A stretch of DNA of 15,833 nucleotides from Leptofilum sp050292445 (GCA_050292445.1 JBNKLQ010000138.1:1-15833), one strand, 5' to 3'. Positions 1 to 8,140 are shown, numbered from the stretch's first letter. The notes: generated by a model not told the origin, from the letters alone. Program-made: numbers and translations.

Positions 1-1041
1 AGCCAGCCCTTTTAGGCCACGAGAAATTTCGCTGATTTCCTGCACCCGATTGTTGGTACCGTGTTCCGCCGACATCAACTGCAAATAATCGATGATCACC
101 AAATCTAGGCCATGTTCGGCGTAGAGGCGGCGGCATTTGGTGCGCAGTTGGTTGGTGGTGATGGAAGGTGTGTCGTCGATGAAGATGCGTGTTTCTGATA
201 AACGGCCGATTGCCTCCATAAAAATTGGCAGTTCATGCTCATGTAGCTGCCCGCGCCGCAAGCGTTGGGAATCAATGCGCGTTTCGGCAGCGATCATACG
301 TTGCACCAGCTGTTCGCCAGACATTTCCAGGTTGAACATCGCCACCCGCTTGCCGTAGCGCATGGCGGCTGTGAGCGCGATGGCGTTTTGCAGGCTCGTC
401 TTTCCCATACCAGGCCGCGCTGCCAAAATGAGCAAATCAGAACGGTTAAGCCCGCCCAACAAGCGATCCAGATCGGTGAAGCCAGTTGGCACACCAATAA
501 CATCGTCCCCCTGCTCCATCAGGCGCTGGATGCGGTCTAAATATTCGCCAGCAATTTGTTTAACCGGCACCAAATCCCGGGTGGTCCGCTGCTCGCTAAT
601 GCTAAACAGGGCCGATTCAGAACGATCAATGACGACGTTGATATCTTCGGCTTCGTCGTAGGCCAGGTTGGCAATGGTGCCTGCCGCCCCGATAAGCTTG
701 CGCCGCAGCGCGGCCGCTTCGACCAACTTGCCGTAGTTGCGGGCATTAATTGCCGTCGGCACGGCGTTGATAAGGCCAATGACGTACGCTTCGCCGCCAA
801 CCTCCTCCAGCTGTTCGCGCCGCCGCAACTCTTCCGTGAGGGTGACAAAGTCCAGCGGTTCACGCCGCTCGCTTAGGCTGAGGATCGATTCATAAATCCA
901 CCGGTTGGCGGTGCGATAAAAGGCTTCTGGGCGTAGAAAGTTGGAAACTTCAAACAAAGCATCAGGATCGATGAGCAGTGACCCAAGCACGGCTTCTTCG
1001 GCTTCCAGACTGTGAGGCGGCAGGCGTTCTATTGTGCTCAT
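1..1041 (-). CDS. dnaB: Replicative DNA helicase DnaB (3' end cut by window edge)
   Basis: This is the hexameric ATP-dependent 5'-3' helicase that unwinds DNA at the replication fork. My own translation from the ATG at 1041 is open for 347 codons to base 1; family members are usually about 450 residues, so roughly 100 C-terminal residues lie outside the window. The N-terminal primase-interacting domain (about residues 8-110) opens with the typical LPPHSLEAEEAVLGS. The RecA-like domain follows, with the 'TGFTDLDRLLGGL' entry, Walker A ARPGMGKTS (208-216), the NLEMS motif (237-241) and Walker B DLVIIDYLQLM (313-323). No intein interrupts the visible part. The Shine-Dalgarno is weak (GGATAA, rather far upstream). 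A CACAGAG-type degenerate palindrome lies just upstream. The gene contains no exact ACGGCCGT octamer, only a near match at about 202. Confidence 0.97.
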   Translation of the reverse strand, partial: MSTIERLPPHSLEAEEAVLGSLLIDPDALFEVSNFLRPEAFYRTANRWIYESILSLSERREPLDFVTLTEELRRREQLEEVGGEAYVIGLINAVPTAINARNYGKLVEAAALRRKLIGAAGTIANLAYDEAEDINVVIDRSESALFSISEQRTTRDLVPVKQIAGEYLDRIQRLMEQGDDVIGVPTGFTDLDRLLGGLNRSDLLILAARPGMGKTSLQNAIALTAAMRYGKRVAMFNLEMSGEQLVQRMIAAETRIDSQRLRRGQLHEHELPIFMEAIGRLSETRIFIDDTPSITTNQLRTKCRRLYAEHGLDLVIIDYLQLMSAEHGTNNRVQEISEISRGLKGLA

Positions 1042-1068
1042 AAGCTTTGGTACTTATCCGAATATTTG

Positions 1069-1134
1069 CCACAGAGGGCACAGAGTTTTTAAAGAGTTGT
1101 TTATAGGTCTCGCTTTTCTCTTTTTCTCTGTAGC
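1069..1134. repeat. Degenerate CACAGAG-type intergenic palindrome
   Basis: CACAGAG occurs twice at the left (1070-1085) and TTTCTCTGTAGC at the right (1123-1134), giving an imperfect inverted repeat in the dnaB upstream region. The same word family forms a longer palindrome at 9577-9670, and a related form with 'GACGCAGAG' builds the hairpin at 8141-8206. It could be a mobile palindromic element or a decayed one; no function is visible. Confidence 0.5.
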
Positions 1135-1161
1135 TTTTTTGGATTAATTCTGTGAATGAAA

Positions 1162-1192
1162 ACGTGAAATGCCCAAATGGTACATTTCACGT
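1162..1192. terminator. Intergenic hairpin, possible terminator of the DUF151 gene
   Basis: A perfect 10-bp inverted repeat (ACGTGAAATG ... CATTTCACGT) with an 11-nt loop lies about 45 bases past the stop codon of the DUF151 nuclease gene. Neither side has a clear U-tract, so it may be a Rho-type or processing site, or an operator upstream of dnaB, rather than a classical intrinsic terminator. Confidence 0.4.
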
Positions 1193-1235
1193 CTACGTCC
1201 ACTGTTTAATTTGTGTTGTTATGTGGGATCACACG

Positions 1236-1745
1236 CTATTCGTCGAAATCTTCAAAGTCGAGTGTATCGACAAAATCAGTGAAAATATCTGAAACTTCTG
1301 GTTCTTCAGCACCACCCTCTTTGGTTTCTTCCTGCAAAATATCTGGCTCGGGCAGCACACCAACTTCATCCATGACTTCTTGATTGACAAAAACGGGCAC
1401 CTTAACGCGCACAGCCAAAGCAATGGCGTCTGAGGAGCGACTATCAATTTCTTGCAGCTCACCATTGACATCAATAAAGAGACTGGCGTAAAAGACGCCT
1501 TCGCTCAAAGCCTTAATAAGTACATGGGAAACTTTGCCGCCCATGGAAGTGATGACATTTTTAAGCAAGTCATGGGTGACCGGACGAGCCATTTCCACAT
1601 CTTGAAGTTCGATGGTGATGGCGTCCGCTTCATAAGGGCCAATCCAGATGGGTAATTGGCGTTCGCTATCAATTTCTTTTAGCACCACGATGCGATGTTG
1701 AGACACAAGGCTGATGCGGATGCTGTCTACGACAACTTCGATCAT
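1236..1745 (-). CDS. Bifunctional nuclease (DUF151/BFN) family protein
   Basis: This 169-residue protein belongs to the DUF151 family, whose plant members have been described as bifunctional DNase/RNase enzymes; the bacterial role is poorly defined. The family core is complete at about residues 1-130: the LPIWIGPYEADAI motif (31-43), a 'RPVTHDLL' segment (54-61), and the strongly conserved DSRSSDAIALAVR motif (101-113). After residue 130 comes an acidic tail rich in Glu/Asp (ending DTLDFEDFDE), common in actinobacterial and chloroflexal members and probably disordered. The start is an ATG preceded by AGAGGGT at good spacing. The gene stands alone, with its own leader of about 160 bases and no exact ACGGCCGT copy. 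Nuclease activity in this bacterium is an extrapolation from the family. Confidence 0.9.
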   Translation of the reverse strand: MIEVVVDSIRISLVSQHRIVVLKEIDSERQLPIWIGPYEADAITIELQDVEMARPVTHDLLKNVITSMGGKVSHVLIKALSEGVFYASLFIDVNGELQEIDSRSSDAIALAVRVKVPVFVNQEVMDEVGVLPEPDILQEETKEGGAEEPEVSDIFTDFVDTLDFEDFDE

Positions 1746-1909
1746 GTTTACCCTCTTTCGTTAGCGCCTGTCGGCTTCTTGTATTATGGAATGACAGGTG
1801 CTAGGTGACTACTGAGAACAGTGATTGATCTTCTGCTCACACTTAGGGCATTGTAGCATAAAGTTAAAATTTATCCATGCTGCCAGTAGCAAAAAAGTTT
1901 GATTCTTGG

Positions 1910-3667
1910 CTAGTTGGAAAGTATCCAATTCTGGCCGGATAAGGTAAGTGTGAGTTGGGTGAGAACGGCCGTATTCGCCGTGCTCGCCTGGACTATTGCC
2001 CGATCCCCTTCCAGCAGAACTGCCTGTACTTCATACCCCTGGTTGCTCAACAAACGCACCAAATTTAAGTAGCTGGCGGCCAAAGGATCGATGAAAACGC
2101 CATCATTGTCCAGAATACGGGTGACGCTGTCTAGAAGCACATTGGCCTTGTTATGATCGCCAGCCCGTGAAGCCATATCGGCTGCTTGCAGCATCACCTC
2201 TAGCGTGACGTTGATTTCGTCTTGCGGGTGTCGGGTGAGGTCAGCTGGATTGCCATCCGTTTGCAAAGCGCCGGGGTAAGGCAGCCAGGCAGTAAGGAAG
2301 TAGGCGGTGGGATCATAAAAGCGCTGGTAGCGGCGCATGACATTGTAATAACGGATGGTTGTTTGCAGATCAATGAGCACATCCTGATCTTCCGGGAGGC
2401 TGCTTAGATACGCCATCCAGTCGGCTTCTGCCTGGGCCAGAGTGATGCCATAATATTGCTGTAAGTTCAGGTCTACTGCCTGTGACATGGTAGCAGCATC
2501 TTCGGCGGTTACATCCGTGTAAAACTGCTTGAACAGAGGCCAACCGTACGTATTAACAAGGTAGTTAACAAAACCGGCCGCCTCCAGATAGCCAATTTCA
2601 TGCTGTACAGGGTAAAAATTATCGATAAGTTCAGCCAATGGGACGTATTGGTTGAGCTTTACCAGGGCAGCCGCACGCGGGTCGATATCCTCTGGCTTGT
2701 AATGTCCGCCGCTACCCCAGACAGCCAACCCTTCAGCCATGAAGGTAATCCGTTCTGGCGCAAATTGGCGGTCGATGATGTGAACCGCCTCATGGATAAG
2801 CACCTGGTCAAAACCCTGACTGGCATATTGACGGTCTAAATAGGAAATAACGACAGCATTGCCTGCATAGCCACCCTGCCCAATGACGCGATCAATCAAA
2901 TAAACATCAATTTTGCGGGAAAGTTCTTCTTCTAACTGTAAGGCGGCTTGCTGCACGGCCGTTTCTACCCGCACCGACAAATCTGGCAAATCCCGATAAG
3001 CGGCCGTACCGCTAACAACGTGAATGGTGCAGCAGTTGGTCTCGGCAGTGACCCAGGTAGCGTTGCGTTCATTAGGTGGCAGCGTCAGCGGATCGAGTAC
3101 TGAAACATTTAGCTCCACCTGATTATTGTTCCGGTTTTCATCCCCAACAGTAACGGTATCGTAACGGTCCAAAATAACGTGAACCAGATGCTCGCCCGTC
3201 TCATCTGTGGTGTCCCAGGCCCATTCAAAGAGCCCGACAGCATCCCCGGCAAGGTTACGGGCACTCAGGGTTCCTTCGGCAACATCCTGGTAATCCACCA
3301 GCAAATGCACGGTCACCGACTGTGGATCAACATTGTCCGGTACGTGGGCCAAAACCTGGAAGGTGACCCGATCTCCTGCATAAACATCTGGCACGGGATA
3401 AAGGAAGACATCTTCGTTTTGGAGAGCAAGATCGGGTTGGGGCGGTACGGCCGTATCTGTTGGCGCAGGGCTGGGGGCCGCCGTGTTTGTTGGTGGAATC
3501 TCTACGGTGGGGCTGTCGGAGGAGACGGCCGTTTCGGGCGGTGTGGTGGGATTGCTGGAAACGGCCGTAGGTATAACGGCCTCATCTGGCAAATTAGATG
3601 GGGTGGTGCAACCAGCTAATATCAGAAAGAGAAACAGTACGGTAAACGCGAGAAACTTATGGCCCAT
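1910..3667 (-). CDS. Lipoprotein with gluzincin-type metallopeptidase domain
   Basis: This 585-residue protein is exported and lipid-anchored. A hydrophobic signal peptide ends in the lipobox LAGC (Cys20). Residues 21-78 are a Ser/Thr/Pro/Ala linker. Residues about 80-192 form a beta-rich domain resembling CARDB/Ig-like adhesion modules. The peptidase domain follows, with HEAVH (292-296) and a downstream Glu312 in 'AEGLAVW', the HExxH...E zinc arrangement of the peptidase MA-like (gluzincin) group. The C-terminal part (about 400-585) is helical and then beta-rich, with no motif I recognise. It probably cleaves extracellular peptides or proteins, but no substrate can be inferred. Five exact ACGGCCGT octamers lie in the gene, all reading Thr-Ala-Val in frame, three of them in the linker. 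The ATG at 3667 is the only start that gives a proper signal peptide. Confidence 0.88.
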   Translation of the reverse strand: MGHKFLAFTVLFLFLILAGCTTPSNLPDEAVIPTAVSSNPTTPPETAVSSDSPTVEIPPTNTAAPSPAPTDTAVPPQPDLALQNEDVFLYPVPDVYAGDRVTFQVLAHVPDNVDPQSVTVHLLVDYQDVAEGTLSARNLAGDAVGLFEWAWDTTDETGEHLVHVILDRYDTVTVGDENRNNNQVELNVSVLDPLTLPPNERNATWVTAETNCCTIHVVSGTAAYRDLPDLSVRVETAVQQAALQLEEELSRKIDVYLIDRVIGQGGYAGNAVVISYLDRQYASQGFDQVLIHEAVHIIDRQFAPERITFMAEGLAVWGSGGHYKPEDIDPRAAALVKLNQYVPLAELIDNFYPVQHEIGYLEAAGFVNYLVNTYGWPLFKQFYTDVTAEDAATMSQAVDLNLQQYYGITLAQAEADWMAYLSSLPEDQDVLIDLQTTIRYYNVMRRYQRFYDPTAYFLTAWLPYPGALQTDGNPADLTRHPQDEINVTLEVMLQAADMASRAGDHNKANVLLDSVTRILDNDGVFIDPLAASYLNLVRLLSNQGYEVQAVLLEGDRAIVQASTANTAVLTQLTLTLSGQNWILSN

Positions 3668-3699
3668 TACAAACCCACTACAAATTTATTACAAAAGAG

Positions 3700-3728
3700 A
3701 TTCTACATTCAGCGAATTTCCCGAAAAC
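3700..3728 (-). promoter_or_regulatory. Candidate promoter of the lipoprotein peptidase
   Basis: On the minus strand a TAGAAT -10 box (3700-3705) is preceded by a 17-base spacer and a weak -35 (GTTTTC). It would start transcription about 26 bases before the ATG at 3667. Only the -10 is convincing. Confidence 0.28.
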
Positions 3729-3777
3729 GATCTTACAGCACAATGGTTCATTAAAAAGTTTCCGGGAAAAGAATAGA

Positions 3778-3793
3778 GCAGCCTTTTTGCTGC
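3778..3793. terminator. Short GCAGC hairpin downstream of the S1-type protease gene
   Basis: GCAGC-CTTTTT-GCTGC forms a 5-bp stem about 90 bases past the stop of the minus-strand protease gene. On the minus strand it is followed by TCTATTCTTTT; the plus-strand side is also T-rich. A weak intrinsic terminator is the simplest reading. Confidence 0.35.
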
Positions 3794-3882
3794 CTTTATT
3801 TTAACGGGTCACCAGGTGAGAGGTCCCACTGATTCGACTTCACTTAGAAATTGTTAAGATTGCCAGCCCAGAGTAAACACCA

Positions 3883-5010
3883 TTAGCCAAAAAGATTTTG
3901 CCAGAAGCTTTTAATACTGTGCCACAGGCGCTGGAAAAAGCCAGGCTGGGGCGGCTGAGGAAAGTCATCATCAGTTGGCGGTGGTGGTTCAATTGGATCC
4001 GGCACTGGATCAGGGTCGGGCACCGGGTCGGGTTCAGACGGCCGTTGCGCGGGCATCAGCACATTGAGTACATCTAACACAGGCTGCAATTCGGTGGCCA
4101 GGGCATGCTCTGGGGCATTGCCCACTTCACCAGCAAAGTGCAGGCCGATCCCTTTACCGCTGGCCTCATCGACCCAAATCGAGCCAGAATCGCCCCCCAT
4201 GCTAATTTCCACATTACCCACGCCAGGACGAGGCACAACGCGCACAACATTCTGGATCGCGCGCACACCTGCGGCCCCATAATTAATGGATGTGGTCATT
4301 TTGATACCATCAATGAATCCTTCGGTGCGCTCAGTGGTACGGCCGCTTTTCCACACCATCATCCCCAATTGGGGCGTTGTTACATCTTCAATCGTATCGC
4401 CATCCAGCGTTTCTGTTATAACTTCGCGGCTGTTGGTGAGCTGCGCCACAGCGGCATCGTACGGGCCAAGCACAGAACGGCTGAGCGTGGCAAAGGTATC
4501 GCCACTGTTGCCGCCATCCAATGACCCTGGCTGCCAGATTGGCTCACCAGGCGCAGCAGCTGGATTGCCGACAAAAACATGCCAGTTGCTCAACACCATC
4601 GGCAGCAGACTGGTCGCATCATACACTTTGGCACCCAGCGTGCCAGCAGTGATACGCGGATTGCCTGCACTCACGCCCAAGGGAATGGGATCATAGCGCG
4701 CTTTACGCGCCTCGGGCGCGGCTTCCAGTTGGGTTTGCCCTGGAAGCAGTTGCAAACCGTACTCCGCTTCGATCACATCAACCGGAATGCCGTCTATCTC
4801 TTTGGGGAACAAGTCTGCTTCAGACAACTCCGATAAAGGCACTTTTTGGGCAACATGCACGCGAATCGAGAGCTTGCCAGTCATCAAACCTTCTGACCAT
4901 TTAAATCCCAGGTCAACGGCCGTAACCCCTTCACGTGCCAACCATTCCTCACGGACCGAATTAAGAACGGCCGTTGCCTGTTCCATCTGTTCTGGGCTAA
5001 AGGTTGTCAT
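3883..5010 (-). CDS. Trypsin-like serine protease, NAL1-like, with Pro-rich linker and amphipathic tail
   Basis: This 375-residue protein has the layout of bacterial relatives of plant NARROW LEAF1-type trypsin-fold peptidases. The N-terminal domain (about 1-85, 'REGVTAVDLGFKW', 'IDGIPVDVIEAEYG') is the small module often found before this protease fold. The protease domain (about 105-320) has all three expected catalytic residues: His144 in SNWHVF, Asp185 in GPYDAAVA and Ser275 in MGGDSGS. A Pro/Asp repeat linker (327-356) leads to an aromatic, basic amphipathic helix at 357-375. There is no signal peptide or transmembrane segment, so the protein is either cytoplasmic or surface-associated through its tail. 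The ATG at 5010 has GGAG eight bases upstream. Three exact ACGGCCGT copies lie inside. It is a single gene with no obvious operon partner. The substrate is unknown. Confidence 0.85.
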   Translation of the reverse strand: MTTFSPEQMEQATAVLNSVREEWLAREGVTAVDLGFKWSEGLMTGKLSIRVHVAQKVPLSELSEADLFPKEIDGIPVDVIEAEYGLQLLPGQTQLEAAPEARKARYDPIPLGVSAGNPRITAGTLGAKVYDATSLLPMVLSNWHVFVGNPAAAPGEPIWQPGSLDGGNSGDTFATLSRSVLGPYDAAVAQLTNSREVITETLDGDTIEDVTTPQLGMMVWKSGRTTERTEGFIDGIKMTTSINYGAAGVRAIQNVVRVVPRPGVGNVEISMGGDSGSIWVDEASGKGIGLHFAGEVGNAPEHALATELQPVLDVLNVLMPAQRPSEPDPVPDPDPVPDPIEPPPPTDDDFPQPPQPGFFQRLWHSIKSFWQNLFG

Positions 5011-5058
5011 AATTATGCTCCTTGCATATACCTTTCAACTGGACACAAAACATTATAC

Positions 5059-5147
5059 AGTGAAAAGTAGGTACAAGTGAAAAGTAAAAAGTAACGGGGA
5101 GTAGCACCAGGATGGAGACGCTTGTGTTTACGCTTTCACTTTTCACT
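5059..5147. repeat. AGTGAAAAGT repeat cluster (two direct, one inverted copy)
   Basis: AGTGAAAAGT occurs at 5059-5068 and 5076-5085, and its complement at 5138-5147, so the segment can fold into a large imperfect hairpin just upstream of the minus-strand protease gene. A further copy starts the terminator after the PBP gene at 12221. This looks like a dispersed intergenic repeat family. Confidence 0.55.
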
Positions 5148-5209
5148 ACCAATTTCTAAACAGATTAACGACACAAGTGCTTTTTTACCGTTACCCACTT
5201 AACATGACC

Positions 5210-5238
5210 TTGTCAGCAGCGGTTAGTTTCAGTATGCT
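5210..5238 (+). promoter_or_regulatory. Candidate sigma-70 promoter in the 459-bp divergent intergenic region
   Basis: TTGTCA (5210-5215), a 17-base spacer and TATGCT (5233-5238) match the housekeeping promoter form. It would give the zinc-ribbon gene a leader of about 220 bases. The rest of 5011-5469 holds the AGTGAAAAGT repeats, one ACGGCCGT octamer at 5444-5451 and the ribosome binding site; I see no small gene or known riboswitch in it. Confidence 0.35.
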
Positions 5239-5469
5239 ATAAACGTTGTTGCCATTGGTCGCATAATGGCTGCTTTTTTTCAGGGTTGTGTGATAAAAAT
5301 TTGCGGTTGATCGTTTTTTTGTTTGGGGCACTGTTCCCTCTAGTTCAATTAACCATATAGCAATGACATAAGTTCGCTCCCTGATCTCTTAATTTCTGTC
5401 TCCACCGCCAGTGTGGAGAAAGTGTGATGGCTGTTCTAGGGGAACGGCCGTCTACAAAAGAGGTGTACC

Positions 5470-6678
5470 GTGTTACCACCCTTTCCTCAAAACCCAAGAA
5501 CACTGACTGTACGCCAGCTTGAGTGTGTCCGCTGCCGAGAGGTTTTCACGATTGCCGAAGATTCTCCGAGCCGTTCTGTACCTCGCACAAATTTTTGGCA
5601 GGTCCCACAGGATCAATATTCATTAACGCCCTTACGCTATGTTAAAGACAGGGAGCAAGTTGGCGTTGTACCTGAAGTCCGCTCCCAACCCATTGAACAC
5701 ATTTCAGCAAATCAAGATTGGGGGCAAAATTACCACCTAAACTGTCCAAGATGTGGTGCTGATAATCGCAACTGGCTGTTTGTATCGTCCCGCCTACAGC
5801 CGAAATTGGCCCCAAGCAATATAAGAGGCAGCATAATTTCAGCGATTCTGTTCATCTTAGTTCTTGCTAAACTGTGGACAGAACTAATTGTTGAGGGCCG
5901 ATTTTTTGCTATGGTTTGTCTATTTTTGGCCGCTGCCTTGCCACTGCTCATCGTACCCGGGCAGTGGCGTAAACTTCGCGATGGTCAACTGGCACAACGA
6001 TTTTTGCCTCAGCTGCCCCAACCAAAAGTAACGCCACCACTGTATGCCGTTGCCATTCTCTATCTGGTGTTCATCGTTGGTTTTCCGAGCTTTAGGTACG
6101 TTGTTAAGCCAGTCTTTAGCCAGACAATCGCCACAACTGTGGCGGCGATGAGCGAAACAGAAAGTAATAATGCTAAAAGCACAGAAGAGAATGTTGCCGA
6201 TGAATTGGAATTTTTCTTTGACTGGTTTTATCTTGGCACAATCGTCAGTTTAGTCTCTTCCGTATTTGCGGTAATGGGTGTGAATGAAGTTGTAAAAAGG
6301 GTGAACAATCAACTACCACGCCCAATTTATGCCAATTCGGCCACCATGGTACGGGTGACTTTATGGGAAGCCAAGCGTGCTCTAGAAATAAAAGACTTTT
6401 TTGATCGTATTCAGTGGACCATGACCAGAAGAAATGAACAAGGCGGCATTGATATGGAAGGGTATTTCCGGGACCCGCCTGAATTTTTGGCAAATGGACA
6501 GCTGGATGATTTTGTTCGGGTTCAAAAATATGAAATCAGCACCGATCGCTGGTGTGTGATTACCAGCGCCAAAATTCTTGATACCAAACATCCGCGTCCG
6601 GCTGGTGGTATGTATTCTATGCCATTGCCAAACAAAGCCTCGGATTCAGAGGTAGTACTTGGCCGCATCAAGTATTAG
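5470..6678 (+). CDS. Zinc-ribbon multi-pass membrane protein of unknown function
   Basis: I do not recognise this 402-residue protein. The N-terminal soluble part has two CxxC knuckles, Cys19/Cys22 (CVRC) and Cys92/Cys95 (CPRC), spaced like a split zinc ribbon with a 70-residue insertion. Hydrophobic segments follow at about 121-140, 146-163, 190-208 and 252-272, with a charged loop at 165-185 and an acidic loop at 228-248 between the third and fourth. The last 130 residues are soluble, mixed helix/strand, with no motif I can name. The start is GTG, supported by AGAGGTG six bases upstream and by an in-frame stop at 5437. The gene stands alone on the plus strand between divergent and unrelated genes, ends at a strong hairpin, and has no exact ACGGCCGT inside. 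Its base use looks more AT-rich than icd. A signalling or transport-accessory role is possible but unsupported. Confidence 0.75.
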   Translation: MLPPFPQNPRTLTVRQLECVRCREVFTIAEDSPSRSVPRTNFWQVPQDQYSLTPLRYVKDREQVGVVPEVRSQPIEHISANQDWGQNYHLNCPRCGADNRNWLFVSSRLQPKLAPSNIRGSIISAILFILVLAKLWTELIVEGRFFAMVCLFLAAALPLLIVPGQWRKLRDGQLAQRFLPQLPQPKVTPPLYAVAILYLVFIVGFPSFRYVVKPVFSQTIATTVAAMSETESNNAKSTEENVADELEFFFDWFYLGTIVSLVSSVFAVMGVNEVVKRVNNQLPRPIYANSATMVRVTLWEAKRALEIKDFFDRIQWTMTRRNEQGGIDMEGYFRDPPEFLANGQLDDFVRVQKYEISTDRWCVITSAKILDTKHPRPAGGMYSMPLPNKASDSEVVLGRIKY

Positions 6679-6690
6679 TTCCATCTGACG

Positions 6691-6730
6691 AACGGCCGTA
6701 TCCCCAAAAATTCCTGTGGATACGGCCGTT
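6691..6730 (+). terminator. 13-bp hairpin built from two ACGGCCGT octamers
   Basis: AACGGCCGTATCC (6691-6703) and its exact complement GGATACGGCCGTT (6718-6730) flank a 14-nt loop, 13 bases past the stop of the zinc-ribbon gene. The stem is strong, but the following TCCCATTTTC is only a weak U-tract. It probably terminates the upstream gene and insulates icd. Confidence 0.6.
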
Positions 6731-6735
6731 TCCCA

Positions 6736-6764
6736 TTTTCCCATTCTCCCCAATCGCGTATAAT
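6736..6764 (+). promoter_or_regulatory. Candidate icd promoter
   Basis: A perfect TATAAT -10 box lies at 6759-6764, with only a weak -35 (TTTTCC, 17-base spacer). It sits directly after the preceding terminator hairpin and would give icd a leader of about 125 bases. Confidence 0.42.
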
Positions 6765-6895
6765 CCACCTGGTAGCCAAAGCACATACAACCTAGCAGAT
6801 TCCGCAGACGGGACTTTACGCCTTTGGCAGCTTTCCCCGCGTAACAGAACCGTCCCACCGCGTATCTGCATTAATTATTTCAAGGAGAGCAATCC

Positions 6896-8134
6896 ATGAG
6901 TTATGCCCATATCAAAGTACCGAATGGCGAAAAGATCACCTTTGCTGACGGCAAATTAACTGTGCCCGATAACCCCATTGTGGCCTATATTGAAGGAGAC
7001 GGCATTGGCGTCGATATTACCCCCGCCTCGCTGCACGTTTGGAATTCGGCCGTAGAAAAAGCATACAGTGGCAAGCGCAAAATCGCCTGGATGGAGATCT
7101 ACTCTGGCGAAAAAGCAGCCGAAGTCTACGACGGCGATTACATGCCAGAAGAAACCTTCGCAGCCATGCGCGAATTTGTTGTGGGCATTAAAGGCCCACT
7201 GACCACTCCCATTGGGGGTGGCTTCCGTAGCCTAAACGTGACCTTGCGCCAGGTGCTGGATTTGTACGCTTGCGTTCGTCCCGTTCGTTACATCCCCGGC
7301 ACCCCAAGCCCCATGAAACATCCCGAACGAATGGACATCGTGCTGTACCGTGAAAACACCGAAGACGTCTACTCTGGTATTGAATTTGTGGCCAATTCCC
7401 CCGAAGCCAACAAAGTCATCGCCCTTTTGCGCGACGAGCTGGGCAAAAACGTGCGTGATGCCTCGGCCATTGGCATTAAACCGGTAAGCGAATTTGGCAC
7501 CAAGCGCCTGGTACGCCAGGCACTGCAATATGCCATCGACCATAATCGCCCTTCCGTCAGTCTGGTGCATAAAGGCAACATCATGAAATTCACCGAAGGT
7601 GCTTTCCGCGACTGGGGTTATGAAATAGCGCGGGACGAATTTGGAGCAAAACCACTGGATGGCGGGCCCTGGCACACCATGAAAAATCCCAACAACGGCC
7701 AGGACATCATCATCAAAGATGTGATCGCCGATAACATGCTGCAACAGCTGCTCACCCGTACGGCCGATTACGACGTCATCGCCACGTTGAACCTAAACGG
7801 CGACTATATGAGCGATGCGGCCGCTGCCCAAGTTGGCGGACTCGGCATGGCACCCGGTGGCAACATTGGCGACGGCGTGGCCTTGTTTGAAGCCACCCAC
7901 GGCACTGCGCCCAAATATGCGGGCAAAGACCAGGTCAATCCCGGCAGCCTTATCCTCAGCGGGGTGATGATGTTGGACTACATGGGTTGGACAGAAGCAA
8001 GCGAAATGATTGTGAAGGCGATGACCAAGACCATTCAGGACAAAACCGTCACCTACGATCTGCACCGCCAAATTGAAGGGGCTACCAAGCTCAAGTGTTC
8101 CGAGTTTGCTCAAGCTATCGTAGACAATATGTAA
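6896..8134 (+). CDS. icd: Isocitrate dehydrogenase, NADP-dependent
   Basis: Isocitrate dehydrogenase oxidatively decarboxylates isocitrate to 2-oxoglutarate in the TCA cycle, yielding NADPH. The 412-residue length and sequence match the homodimeric bacterial type I enzyme. Substrate residues by alignment to the E. coli protein are Ser112, Asn114, Arg118, Arg128, Arg152, Tyr159 and Lys227. The metal-binding aspartates are in 'VIADN' (Asp279) and 'NGDYMSD' (Asp303, Asp307). The NADP-specific set is present: Lys340-Tyr341 in HGTAPKYAG, plus Tyr387 and Arg391 in TYDLHR; this argues against the NAD form. Ser112 is also the residue that AceK phosphorylates in enterobacteria. AAGGAGAGC precedes the ATG at ideal spacing. 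The gene is monocistronic, flanked by a hairpin on each side, and carries only near-match octamers. Confidence 0.98.
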   Translation: MSYAHIKVPNGEKITFADGKLTVPDNPIVAYIEGDGIGVDITPASLHVWNSAVEKAYSGKRKIAWMEIYSGEKAAEVYDGDYMPEETFAAMREFVVGIKGPLTTPIGGGFRSLNVTLRQVLDLYACVRPVRYIPGTPSPMKHPERMDIVLYRENTEDVYSGIEFVANSPEANKVIALLRDELGKNVRDASAIGIKPVSEFGTKRLVRQALQYAIDHNRPSVSLVHKGNIMKFTEGAFRDWGYEIARDEFGAKPLDGGPWHTMKNPNNGQDIIIKDVIADNMLQQLLTRTADYDVIATLNLNGDYMSDAAAAQVGGLGMAPGGNIGDGVALFEATHGTAPKYAGKDQVNPGSLILSGVMMLDYMGWTEASEMIVKAMTKTIQDKTVTYDLHRQIEGATKLKCSEFAQAIVDNM

Positions 8135-8140
8135 AAAACT

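Noticed and set aside
3179..3619. A plus-strand frame of 146 codons opposite the lipoprotein
   Set aside because: Its Gly/Arg/Trp-rich translation is the complement of the Thr/Pro linker and has no support.
6770..6895. Possible tRNA or structured RNA in the icd leader
   Set aside because: No cloverleaf or T-loop sequence could be folded; only a promoter candidate and the ribosome binding site are supported.
7232..7744. A 170-codon open frame antisense to icd
   Set aside because: It lies wholly inside a strongly conserved gene, and its translation has no domain or start signal.
711..7818. GCGGCCGC words in dnaB and icd as members of the octamer family
   Set aside because: They share only the CGGCCG core and fall in conserved Ala-Ala codons, so they were not counted as exact copies.
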